This document shows positions 54,957 to 64,000 of a stretch of 64,000 nt of DNA, piece by piece. This stretch comes from an uncultured Fidelibacterota bacterium (GTDB taxonomy: Bacteria; Fidelibacterota; UBA8477; JABMPR01). Location: contig CALBFA010000068.1 of NCBI GenBank assembly GCA_937888365.1, positions 1 to 64,000 of the forward strand, given 5' to 3'. Numbering within the stretch: position 1 is the stretch's first letter; every line of letters starts with the position of its first letter. Under the pieces are notes generated by a model. That model was not told where the DNA came from. It worked only from the letters and a program-made list of their open reading frames with translations, and made no database searches. The position numbers and the translations under genes were made by a program.

Positions 54957-55920
54957 TTTCTCCGTTATAAGCCATAATAATATCTTTGACGAGTCGATGC
55001 CTCAACACGTCTGTTTCTTTTAAAAGAACCGTCCCTATGCCATCGACATCTTTGAGGATGCGAGATGCTTCAATAAGTCCTGATTTCTCATGTTTTGGCA
55101 AGTCGATTTGTGTGACATCGCCCGTGATAATAACCTTTGAGTTGACGCCCATTCGCGTCAAAAACATTTGCATTTGAACCGATGTCGTGTTTTGCGCTTC
55201 GTCTAAAATGATAAATGCATTTTCGAGAGTTCGGCCTCGCATAAATGCAAGCGGTACTATTTCAATAGTTTTTTGCTCGAGGTAGAGTTTCACTTTATCA
55301 TGTGACATCATAATTTTGAGTGCATCATAAAGCGGCGCTAAATAGGGGTCCACCTTCTCTTTCAAATCGCCCGGAAGGAAACCCAAATTCTCGCCTGCTT
55401 CGACGGCGGGTCGCGTAAGGACAATTTTATTGACTTCACGATTTTTAAGCGCCGAAACAGCGAAGGCAACGGCAAGATAGGTTTTACCGGTACCTGCTGG
55501 ACCAATGGCGAATGTCATATCATGTTCCATTACGTTTTTGAAATATTCTTCTTGGCCAGATGTTCTCGGTTTGATGACTTGTGTCCGCGTAAAAAGAATC
55601 GTCGATCCAAGCTCAATTTCGCCGATTACAGCTGGTTCGGTTACACGCCTTAGATTGATCATTGTCATAATGTCATTCTTGTCAACAAAGCCTTTTCGCA
55701 GAACAATAGAAATCATTTCACCCATAATTTTTTCCGTAAAATCAATTTCTGCTTGTTCACCCACGAGGCAGATTTCATTCCCACGCACTTTAATATCGAG
55801 GGAGCATTTCTCTTTCAATAATTGGAGATTCGTATCATTCGCCCCAAGCAAATCAATCGTATCTATGTCCCGTATCTCAATCCTTTTTTCCACTGTAGCT
55901 ATATCCTTTTCTAGTCTCAT
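54946..55920 (-). CDS. phoH: PhoH-family ATPase
   Basis: FAIGPAGTGKTYLAVAFAV, LTRPAVEAGENLGFLPGDLKEKVDPY, FIILDEAQNTT. Confidence 0.95.
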   Translation of the reverse strand: MRLEKDIATVEKRIEIRDIDTIDLLGANDTNLQLLKEKCSLDIKVRGNEICLVGEQAEIDFTEKIMGEMISIVLRKGFVDKNDIMTMINLRRVTEPAVIGEIELGSTILFTRTQVIKPRTSGQEEYFKNVMEHDMTFAIGPAGTGKTYLAVAFAVSALKNREVNKIVLTRPAVEAGENLGFLPGDLKEKVDPYLAPLYDALKIMMSHDKVKLYLEQKTIEIVPLAFMRGRTLENAFIILDEAQNTTSVQMQMFLTRMGVNSKVIITGDVTQIDLPKHEKSGLIEASRILKDVDGIGTVLLKETDVLRHRLVKDIIMAYNGENGK

Positions 55921-56087
55921 AAAGTCCGTCAGGTTAAAAATAATTCCAATGTGTTCCTAACATTTTCTATAATTATTAGAGACATTTTCCTCTAAATATT
56001 CGGATATTCCCCACAATTAATTAGCGTTGTTTTTTGACCTAATCAATATACATTCTTCCAATTCAACTCGACTTTAGGAGAACTATA

Positions 56088-57482
56088 ATGAAGATGACTT
56101 ATTACTATATTACTCTTGTGTGCCTCATGTTTTCCATATCCTTTGCGCAAGAGCTTGCCGAAACCGACTCTGTCTATGTGAACGCCTGGAAATTGGCGAA
56201 TTCTGATGATAAAATTGATAGCAATGAACGTAGCTTCCTCGATATTTTAGCAAAATCACGTGGATTAAATCAAGCAGACATCCAGGCAATGGAAATAGAG
56301 TTAAAGATTACTCAACCTGATAAATTAGATCAATCAGGGCGTTGGCCTTTAGTGGCTCAAAACATGGTTTTAGGGGCGAGCCTTTACGGCTGGGGCGTAC
56401 CAACTGTCTTTGGCGATGTAGATGGACAATGGTATATCGGATCTACCATGCTCTCCGTTGGAGGAGCCTTTTACTATACGCATCAATACACACAAAATAT
56501 GGAAATTGACCACGCTCGGTCGCAAATGATGCGAAACGGTGCCCTTGTGGGCTTGCGATTTGGTTTTGCTCTTAACACTCTATTTAATCTTCATGAAACA
56601 TATTATTTTGAAGGTACTAATATTGAGGATGCTCAAATTAGAGACACCAAAAACGAAAAAATTCGTGCCTTGATGCTAATGGCGGCGGTGCCTGCAGGAA
56701 TTTACCTAGGTGATAAATTGTATCAAAAAGATAAACCTTCCAACGGAGATGCGTGGACTTTAGGGCTAACGTCAGCCGCAATGGATTTTACCGTATTTAC
56801 GCTCTACAACAGGTTGTTTAGCGAACCAGAAGAATATTTGTACCGTAATGAGACGAATGATTGGGGGACTTATAAAGTGAAGACTGGTATATCCCCAGAA
56901 TATACTAAATGGAAAAACAGAAGAATTATCGCTGGCCTGGCGAGTTATCCATGTAGTTATTACCTCGGAACAAAATTTAATCAGAATAAAATGTACACAT
57001 TTGGTGATGCATTAATGCTTTACGAGGCCTATGCGTATGGCCTATTAAACTCACTTTACTTATACAATATCTTTTTAGAAAACTCAGACATAGAGTTTGA
57101 AACATTAATGGTGATGTTCTCTGCTGGCGCCGCAGCGCAAACATATTACGTCGACCGACTTATCTCAAAAAATGATTTCACCTTTGGACAATCTATCCTT
57201 ATGAATTTAGGAAGTTTAGCTGGGATGGCTTTTGGAGCGGGTTTAGGCGTAATCGGTGAAGTTGATAATGCTAGTGGTTTTTCAATGCTCGCACTTTTAG
57301 GCGAAGTGGGTGGAGCCGCCCTTACGTACTCAATCCTAGATGTCGCACCCAATGGTTCACTGATGAGTGAAAATGCATCTGATATTAAATTCAATCTCAA
57401 TCCTACTTTTTTAACAGAATCAACATCTGATAATGGCAAGCCACGACTCATTCCTGGTTTGTCGGCTTCATTGCGTTTCTAA
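56088..57482 (+). CDS. Exported/membrane protein of unknown family, tandem paralogue A
   Basis: Signal peptide; shares LDQSGRWPLV.QNM.LGAS.YGW..PT and KPSNGDAWTL with next gene. Confidence 0.7.
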   Translation: MKMTYYYITLVCLMFSISFAQELAETDSVYVNAWKLANSDDKIDSNERSFLDILAKSRGLNQADIQAMEIELKITQPDKLDQSGRWPLVAQNMVLGASLYGWGVPTVFGDVDGQWYIGSTMLSVGGAFYYTHQYTQNMEIDHARSQMMRNGALVGLRFGFALNTLFNLHETYYFEGTNIEDAQIRDTKNEKIRALMLMAAVPAGIYLGDKLYQKDKPSNGDAWTLGLTSAAMDFTVFTLYNRLFSEPEEYLYRNETNDWGTYKVKTGISPEYTKWKNRRIIAGLASYPCSYYLGTKFNQNKMYTFGDALMLYEAYAYGLLNSLYLYNIFLENSDIEFETLMVMFSAGAAAQTYYVDRLISKNDFTFGQSILMNLGSLAGMAFGAGLGVIGEVDNASGFSMLALLGEVGGAALTYSILDVAPNGSLMSENASDIKFNLNPTFLTESTSDNGKPRLIPGLSASLRF

Positions 57483-57492
57483 GGAGTTCAAG

Positions 57493-58890
57493 ATGAAATA
57501 TTCATTTTTCGTTATTTTAACACTATTAATGTTCTCGATTGATTTAACTGCACAAGAAATAGTTTCTGTTGATAGCATGTATTTAGATGCTTGGAATGTA
57601 GCGATGAAAGACCAACATATTGATTCGCAGGAGCGGCGTTTTTTAGATATGGTTGGGCAGTCTAGGGGGCTTGATAGTCTTGGCATCAATGCAATGGAAA
57701 CCTACTTAAAGTCATTGCATCCCGATGAATTAGATCAATCAGGACGTTGGCCTCTTGTGGGTCAAAATATGATTTTAGGTGCGAGTATATATGGTTGGGC
57801 CATTCCAACTGCCTTAGGTGCTGAAGATTTCAAATGGTATATTGGTTGTACTATGCTGTCACTTGGTGGTTCTTTTATTGCGACGCATAAATACACTGAG
57901 ACTATGGAAATTAACCACGCTCGAGCTCAAATGATGCGTACAGGCACGCTGTTTGGATTACGATTTGGCTTTGCAGTGAATCAACTCTTGAATTTTAATG
58001 AACCCTATGATTCAGATTGGTATTACAACAATCCTGAACAAGATTTGGATCGAATTAGAAATGAAAAACGAAGAGCCGTGGTTCTCATGACGGCTATCCC
58101 GGTTGGAATGATTTTAGGGGATTATATGTATAAAAAGGATAAACCCAGCAATGGTGATGCATGGACCTTGACCTTAGGGATGTCAGTTTCCGCCCTAACA
58201 ACCCGAAGCCTCTACAATTTGGTATTTAAAGAACCCGAACAGTACAATACCACACGCGAATATAGCGGTTATGGCGATTATTATGATGTAAGAACGAGCG
58301 AAACTGATGAATACATCCGATGGAGAAATATAAAAACCGTTGTCGAATTGGCTGCTTATCCCGCGGGTTATTATCTTGGATTAAAATTCAATCAAAATAA
58401 AAATTATACATTCGGTGATGCCTTTATGCTTTACCAAGGCTATGGTTTTGGATTTAAAAATACCGGTAATATTCTAAATGCTTTTTTAGGTGACAATATC
58501 AGTGAGGAAACACTTTTAGTGTTGGCCTCAGCTGGCGGGATTGGCTTTGCCAAGTATTATGATAGCTACCTGGATAACGAAGATTATTCATTGGGTCAGT
58601 CTTCTCTTATGGCATTGGGCACGATTGCAGGTATGGCGACAGGAGCCGGCATTACTGCCATTCTAATGCCTGAATCCACGGAATTGTCTCAAATATTTGT
58701 GACGGCAGGAAGCGTTCTGGGGGCTTATTATACGCATTCTATCATTGATGTCTATAAAGATGGCGCATTGATTTCTGAAAATAGTCAATCATTAAAATTC
58801 AATATGACACCTACGGTTTTTACGGAAAGTTCCTCACCAAAAGAGCGAATGACGTTTGTTCCTGGAATTGCAATGCATGTGATTTTTTAA
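57493..58890 (+). CDS. Exported/membrane protein of unknown family, tandem paralogue B
   Basis: Likely start MKYSFFVILTLL, 10 nt after upstream stop; paralogous to 56088-57482. Confidence 0.7.
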   Translation: MKYSFFVILTLLMFSIDLTAQEIVSVDSMYLDAWNVAMKDQHIDSQERRFLDMVGQSRGLDSLGINAMETYLKSLHPDELDQSGRWPLVGQNMILGASIYGWAIPTALGAEDFKWYIGCTMLSLGGSFIATHKYTETMEINHARAQMMRTGTLFGLRFGFAVNQLLNFNEPYDSDWYYNNPEQDLDRIRNEKRRAVVLMTAIPVGMILGDYMYKKDKPSNGDAWTLTLGMSVSALTTRSLYNLVFKEPEQYNTTREYSGYGDYYDVRTSETDEYIRWRNIKTVVELAAYPAGYYLGLKFNQNKNYTFGDAFMLYQGYGFGFKNTGNILNAFLGDNISEETLLVLASAGGIGFAKYYDSYLDNEDYSLGQSSLMALGTIAGMATGAGITAILMPESTELSQIFVTAGSVLGAYYTHSIIDVYKDGALISENSQSLKFNMTPTVFTESSSPKERMTFVPGIAMHVIF

Positions 58891-58949
58891 TTGTGAATAG
58901 AGAAAACTTTTCCTCATCAAATTCTAACAAATTATTTACGATTCTCTTA

Positions 58950-58977
58950 TTGACACATATCACAATCAACATACTTT
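58950..58977 (+). promoter_or_regulatory. Candidate promoter for TonB-dependent receptor leader
   Basis: TTGACA (58950-58955), 16-nt spacer, TACTTT (58972-58977). Confidence 0.35.
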
Positions 58978-59011
58978 GTTGCCCAAGATGATGAAAGAGA
59001 TCAACCTCAAC

Positions 59012-59036
59012 TTGAACAATAATTTTTATTGTTCAA
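59012..59036 (+). promoter_or_regulatory. Leader hairpin 1
   Basis: TTGAACAATAA-TTT-TTATTGTTCAA, 11-bp perfect stem. Confidence 0.5.
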
Positions 59037-59081
59037 ATACACTCCAAATCAATAATCTAGCAGATTCTGGACTATTATTAG

Positions 59082-59104
59082 AACTCCCCTTGGAGTTTTT
59101 TTTA
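59082..59104 (+). terminator. Terminator-like hairpin inside the leader region
   Basis: AACTCC-CCTT-GGAGTT followed by T-run. Confidence 0.6.
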
Positions 59105-59134
59105 TTCTCTTTTGGCTTCGAGCTGAATAAAAGA

Positions 59135-59170
59135 TTTACGATTAAAAATAATCGTATCTTTAATCGTAAA
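59135..59170 (+). promoter_or_regulatory. 12-bp perfect inverted repeat in TonB-dependent receptor 5' UTR
   Basis: TTTACGATTAAA-(AATAATCGTATC)-TTTAATCGTAAA; competing hairpin ACGATTA-AAAA-TAATCGT. Confidence 0.6.
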
Positions 59171-59207
59171 GAAATAACCATAACCCAAAATGAGGAGGAA
59201 AGTTAAT

Positions 59208-62066
59208 ATGAGTCGTAAATTGTTACTCATGATAACTGCAGCTGTTCTTCTCCCTGCACTAGTTTTAGCACAGGGAACACTAACAGGGACAGTAACGGAC
59301 GCTGAAAGTGGCGAACCACTTGTAGGCGCAAATGTTTACCTAGAAGGTACATCTTTCGGTAGTGCAACAGATTTATCTGGCGCATATACGATTGGAAATG
59401 TTCCTGTAGGAACATATCAAGTTACATCTACTGTAATCGGATATGTTAGTACAAGCAATGATGTCCAAATTGCTGCTGGTATTGTAACCACAAGTAATTT
59501 TAGTTTAAGTGGACAAAACTTAGAAATGAGTGCCTTAGAAGTTTTAGCTTCTCGCGCAGGTAAAAATACTCCTGTAGCGTATTCAAATGTTTCCAAAGAA
59601 GAGATGGAAATCCGTTTGGGTTCACAAGATATTCCAATGGTTCTTAACACAACTCCATCAGTATATGCTACCAATCAGGGTGGTGGTGCAGGTGATGCTC
59701 GTATTAATGTCCGTGGATTTAATCAAAACAATGTCGCCGTTATGATTAATGGTGTTCCTCAGAATGATATGGAAAATGGTTGGGTTTACTGGTCAAACTG
59801 GGATGGTGTTGGTGATGCCACATCTTCTATCCAGATGCAACGTGGACTTAGTGCTGTTAATCTGGCAACACCTTCAATTGGTGGATCCATGAATATCATC
59901 ACAGACCCTACTGCTCTTAATGCAGGTGGTAGTGTCAAGCAGGAAGCTGGTTCTGGTTCCTTCCTGAAAACCACGGTTAACTATAACACCGGTCTCATCG
60001 CCGACAAAATTGCCTTAAGCGGTACCGTTGTTCGCAAAACTGGCGAAGGTGTTGTTGATGGCAACTGGACTGATGCCTGGGCTTACTATTTTGGTGCTGC
60101 CTATGCAATTAGCTCTGACAACCGTTTTGAGTTATATGCCCTTGGAGCTCCACAGCGTCATGGTCAGAACCTCTACAAACAGAACCTCATGGCTTATGAT
60201 AAAGAATTTGCTGCTGAAGTAGCTGATAAAGCTGCTCTGGAAGCTCTCGATTCTGATAATGATGGCACCAGTGACTGGGACGAATATGAAGGTAAGTTTG
60301 GAGAAGTTGGCCATTTATTTAACCAGAATGTAGCTGACATTAGCTCTGACTATAAAGGTCAGCAATATTGGTACATGTATGGTGACAAAACCATGGATAG
60401 ATATGATCCCAATTTCTTGAACGAACGGGAAAACTACTTCCATAAACCACTGGTAAATTTGAACCACTACCTCAACCTCACAGAGAAGATGAGGCTCTCA
60501 TCGGTTCTGTATTGGTCAGGTGGTTCTGGTGGTGGTACTGGCACCTATGGTAAAATTCCAACCTTGGATGCCGATGGAAATCTGGGTGATGACGACTACA
60601 AATACTATTATGGTGACGGTCCCTGGACGAGGGATTGGAATACCCTGGTTGCCTATAACTCCGGTAGCGCAGATTCTGTTTATGTTGACAAAACCAAAAT
60701 CTACCGCACACATGGTGCCGGAAACAATCAGTCCGTAGGTATCCTGCGTAACAGTATCAACCGTCAGAACACGATTGGATTGATTTCCAAGTTGAACTTT
60801 GACATGAGTGATCTGCTCAAACTTCAGGTTGGTATCGACTGGCGTACAGCTGGAATAGAGCACACACGTGAAGTACGCGACCTTATGGGTGGCGACTATT
60901 ACCTGGATGACTCAGATCCAAATGTAAACAATGGTGAAGCTTATAAGGTGGTACTCGGAGATAATATTGATTATCACAGTGAAACTACTGTTGACTGGAT
61001 TGGTGGATTTGCCCAGGCTAGTTATAGCGCAGGTGCTATTAATGCCTATGGTATGGCTGGTTTCTCATCCATCAAATACTCATACCAGGATCTGTTTACT
61101 ACCGAACAAGAAGTCGTTAAATCTGACGCTATCGGTGCCATTCAGGTCAAGGGTGGCGGTATGTTTCACCTAGCGGATAATTTCAACATATTTGGAAATT
61201 TTGGTTATGTTGAAAAACCACCAATCATGGACAATGTCATCTATTTTGATGGTAGTGTCGCGGCAGATCCCGCTAATGAGAAATTCACTAGCACGGAATT
61301 AGGTGTTAACTACAAGGCAAAAATGTTTGCAGTTACAGCCAATGCTTACAACACTGATTGGAAAGATCGCAACTTGACCAAAGCAGTTACCAGTGGACAG
61401 GGTTCCAGTGGTGATACAGATGTTATCTTCCTGACAGGTGTCAACCAGAACCATAAGGGTATTGAAGTTGAGGCTTCGGTACAACCTATGCAAATGCTCC
61501 GGTTGGATGCAGCCTTGAGTTTCGGTAGCTGGCAGTTTACTGGCGATGCCGATGGAAATTACCAGAACGAAGCCGGCGAAACTCTTGGTGAGTACAGATA
61601 TGCTCTGAAAGACCTTAAGGTTGGTGACATGCCTCAGACAGCTTATGTCTTAGGTGCCACACTTATGCCTATCAAGGGATTAAGAGTCCAAGCTCTGTAT
61701 AGTATTTATGATAATAACTATTCAGACTGGAGCCCTGATAGTCGTCAAATCGACGATGCTGATGATGATGGCGTGCTTAGTGAGGCTGAATTAGCCACTG
61801 CAGATCGCGATCAAGTATGGGCAGCGCCAAGCTATTCCAAAATGGATCTGCATGTAACCTACGATCTGCCAAAGATTGCAGGGATCAATGCTCAGCTATT
61901 CACTCACGTTTTCAATGCACTTGATGCTACCTACGTTCAAGATGCAGTTGATAATAGCCAATACAATGGTTGGTCAAATGGTTCCAACAGCCATTCCGCT
62001 GAAAGAGCTGAAGTGTTCCTTGGAACACCTCGTTTTATGAACTTTGGGTTGAGGCTACGTTTCTAA
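59208..62066 (+). CDS. SusC/RagA-like TonB-dependent receptor with N-terminal carboxypeptidase-regulatory-like domain
   Basis: GTLTGTVTDAESGEPLVGANVYLEGTSFGSATDLSGAYTIGNVPVG, plug domain RINVRGFNQNNVAVMINGVPQND; start MSRKLLLM after GAGGAGG. Confidence 0.88.
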   Translation: MSRKLLLMITAAVLLPALVLAQGTLTGTVTDAESGEPLVGANVYLEGTSFGSATDLSGAYTIGNVPVGTYQVTSTVIGYVSTSNDVQIAAGIVTTSNFSLSGQNLEMSALEVLASRAGKNTPVAYSNVSKEEMEIRLGSQDIPMVLNTTPSVYATNQGGGAGDARINVRGFNQNNVAVMINGVPQNDMENGWVYWSNWDGVGDATSSIQMQRGLSAVNLATPSIGGSMNIITDPTALNAGGSVKQEAGSGSFLKTTVNYNTGLIADKIALSGTVVRKTGEGVVDGNWTDAWAYYFGAAYAISSDNRFELYALGAPQRHGQNLYKQNLMAYDKEFAAEVADKAALEALDSDNDGTSDWDEYEGKFGEVGHLFNQNVADISSDYKGQQYWYMYGDKTMDRYDPNFLNERENYFHKPLVNLNHYLNLTEKMRLSSVLYWSGGSGGGTGTYGKIPTLDADGNLGDDDYKYYYGDGPWTRDWNTLVAYNSGSADSVYVDKTKIYRTHGAGNNQSVGILRNSINRQNTIGLISKLNFDMSDLLKLQVGIDWRTAGIEHTREVRDLMGGDYYLDDSDPNVNNGEAYKVVLGDNIDYHSETTVDWIGGFAQASYSAGAINAYGMAGFSSIKYSYQDLFTTEQEVVKSDAIGAIQVKGGGMFHLADNFNIFGNFGYVEKPPIMDNVIYFDGSVAADPANEKFTSTELGVNYKAKMFAVTANAYNTDWKDRNLTKAVTSGQGSSGDTDVIFLTGVNQNHKGIEVEASVQPMQMLRLDAALSFGSWQFTGDADGNYQNEAGETLGEYRYALKDLKVGDMPQTAYVLGATLMPIKGLRVQALYSIYDNNYSDWSPDSRQIDDADDDGVLSEAELATADRDQVWAAPSYSKMDLHVTYDLPKIAGINAQLFTHVFNALDATYVQDAVDNSQYNGWSNGSNSHSAERAEVFLGTPRFMNFGLRLRF

Positions 62067-62085
62067 GCGCTAAACTCTGTTCAAT

Positions 62086-62121
62086 TAAAAAAGTCCCGGG
62101 CAGTGCCCGGGACTTTTTTTT
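62086..62121. terminator. Strong bidirectional terminator
   Basis: AAAAAAGTCCCGGGC-AGT-GCCCGGGACTTTTTT. Confidence 0.9.
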
Positions 62122-62159
62122 ATAACGAATGATTAAGAATTGTAGAGTTTGAGCTGAGC

Positions 62160-62497
62160 TTAATCCTGATTGAAGAAGGATTTAATATACTCACCCAGCG
62201 TAAGTTTCTTAAATCCCCGAAACTCTCCGGCGTCCAGATAGACCCCGTTGCATTGCTGGCAGCGCTCGAACTGGATGGGACTGCGTCCTCCCCCGATCTC
62301 TGGCATCATCATTTTCTGGCACTTCGGGCACTTCGGTCGTATATTTTTATTATTTTCTGCGCCAATTTCAACGTCACCAATATCCACAACCTCAGATCCA
62401 GCCAGCTTTTTCAGGTCATTCAGCTCAAAATCATCAAACCAGAGTCCATAGCAGGATGAACAGCGATTAATCTGGACCAACTCGAGTTGTAGATTAT
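62160..62497 (-). pseudogene. 5'-truncated zf-TFIIB-type zinc-ribbon protein
   Basis: CSSCYGLWFDDFEL and CPKCQKMM...CQQCNGVYLDAGEF; expected N-terminal CPxC knuckle and ATG absent; only TTG start, in-frame stop just upstream of NLQLELVQINRC. Confidence 0.6.
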
Positions 62498-63862
62498 AAT
62501 AAAACTATTGCCGTTAACCTTGACTCCCTTGATCGAAAAAGTAAAGCTAAAACTTTAGGCGTTTCGAATGCAATTTTAAGAAATAGTGTCAATCGTCAAA
62601 ATACATATGGCGCAATTTCTAAATTAAACTTCGATGTAAGTGATGCTTTAAAACTACAAGCTGGCATTGACTGGCGTACGGCTGAGATTGAGCACGCACG
62701 CGAAGTTCGTGACCTGCTTGGTGGTAGCCATTATGTTGATTATGCTGATGCAAACTTTGCAAGTGGACATGAAGTTGGTCTTGGTGATATCATTGCATAC
62801 CACAATACAACAACAGTTGATTGGATTGGTACATTTTTGCAAGGTGATTATACAGCCGGATCTCTTTCAGTTTATGGTATGGGCGGCGTTTCTTCTATCG
62901 TTTATTCCAATCAAAACCACTTTACAGTAGCTAATGAAAAAGTTATTGCACCCGCCATTTCAGCCACACAGTTTAAAGGTGGTGCTATGTTTAATCTTCA
63001 AGATAACTTTAGCGTTTTTGGTAACTTTGGTATTGTTGGCAAACCACCCATCCTTGACAATGTTATTGATTCTGATGGTGCCGTATCCTCTGATCCTATT
63101 AACGAAAAATTCGTTAGTGCTGAGATGGGTTTAAATTTCAATGCGGGAATGTTTGCAGTTACTGCAAATGTTTACAATACGAATTGGAAAGATAGAAACC
63201 TCACAAGATCAGTTGTTACAGGCGCTGGCGACAGTGGCGATACTGATATTATCTACTTAACAGGTGTTAACCAAACTCATCAAGGTCTTGAAATTGAAGC
63301 TTCTGCTCAATTAATGGATATGTTACGCATAGACGCAGCCGTAAGTCTAGGTAACTGGAAATTTGATGAAGATGCAGTTGGTGAATATAAAAATGAAGCT
63401 GGCGACCTTTTAGGCACTTATAATTATGCTCTAAAAGAATTATTCGTTGGTGACATGCCACAAACATCTTTCGTTTTTGGCGCTACCGTTACACCTATGA
63501 AAGGTCTTAGATTGCAAGTTATTGACAGTTATTATACTAAAAATTATGCAAACTGGAGTCCTACAAGTCGTAGTTATGATACCGGTACTGCTGAAGCAGA
63601 TATTGATAGAGAACAAGTATGGGAAGCACCATCATATAATAAAATGGATATTCATGCCTCTTATAACTTGCCAAAAATTGCTGGTTTAGACCTCAATTTC
63701 TTTGTCCATGTTTTCAATGCTCTTGACGCAACTTATGTACAAGACGCACTTGATAACAGTCCTTATAATGGCTATGGCGGAACATCACATGATGCTGATA
63801 ACGCTGAAGTCTTTTTAGGTACTGAAAGATTCTTTAATACAGGAATCAAAATTAGATTCTAA
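62471..63862 (+). pseudogene. 5'-truncated SusC/RagA-like TonB-dependent receptor (C-terminal part)
   Basis: Open frame from 62471 reading ...VVDYNKTIAVNLDSLDRKSKAKTLGVSNAILRNSVNRQNTYGAISKLNFDVSDALKLQAGIDWRTAEIEHAREVRDLLGG, homologous to the middle/end of 59208-62066; no N-terminus. Confidence 0.8.
62478..62489. repeat. 12-bp perfect palindrome at the truncation junction
   Basis: CAACTCGAGTTG equals its reverse complement. Confidence 0.8.
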
Positions 63863-63883
63863 TCTAAATTTAATTCCTTTTAT

Positions 63884-63918
63884 AAAAAAGCTCCGATTTT
63901 TTCGGAGCTTTTTTTTTG
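63884..63918 (+). terminator. Rho-independent terminator after truncated receptor
   Basis: AAAAGCTCCGA-loop-TCGGAGCTTTT plus T-run. Confidence 0.85.
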
Positions 63919-64000
63919 CCAAATATTTTATTTATAACCCAGTATTTGTTCTATAACATTTCCAAGCGTTTAATTAAGGATTGACTGAAATCCCAAATTC

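Noticed and set aside
55505-55960. 151-aa plus-strand ORF
   Set aside because: Antisense to phoH; no homology signal.
58976-59206. 76-aa ORF in the TonB receptor leader as a leader peptide
   Set aside because: Non-ATG start, no Shine-Dalgarno, spans hairpins and terminator-like T-run; better explained as noncoding leader.
62837-63862. Intact second TonB receptor starting at 62837
   Set aside because: That start is a TTG inside a frame that is already open and homologous from at least 62490; the N-terminal plug domain is missing.

Overview
The window is mostly a gene-dense, AT-rich bacterial chromosome. NYPNPFNP-type C-terminal sorting tails, a SusC/RagA-like receptor and several multiheme cytochromes suggest the Bacteroidota/FCB superphylum, possibly a Marinimicrobia-like lineage; this is inference from protein character only. 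Housekeeping content includes ackA, hflKC, mtaB, a maeB-type malic enzyme, ligA, birA, secA, nusB, phoH and one tRNA-Leu(UAG). There are also peptide, branched-chain and fatty acid catabolism genes and a methylmalonyl-CoA/biotin carboxylase cluster. No rRNA, CRISPR array, phage or IS transposase was seen. Main points for a second look: (1) a 7.6-kb minus-strand multiheme cytochrome cluster (about 43 candidate haem sites in four proteins) with a T9SS-tailed cytochrome and an unlisted 55-aa ORF (9614-9781) start-stop coupled between two cytochromes; (2) a probable recombination or assembly/MDA-chimera junction at about 62.48-62.50 kb, where a 5'-truncated zinc-finger gene and a 5'-truncated TonB-dependent receptor meet at a 12-bp perfect palindrome, with a composition shift; (3) a structured leader upstream of the TonB-dependent receptor with a terminator-like hairpin and a 12-bp inverted repeat that can form a competing hairpin; (4) a dockerin-bearing gingipain-like protease and a separate secreted protein with cohesin-like repeats; (5) decayed interspersed intergenic repeats.
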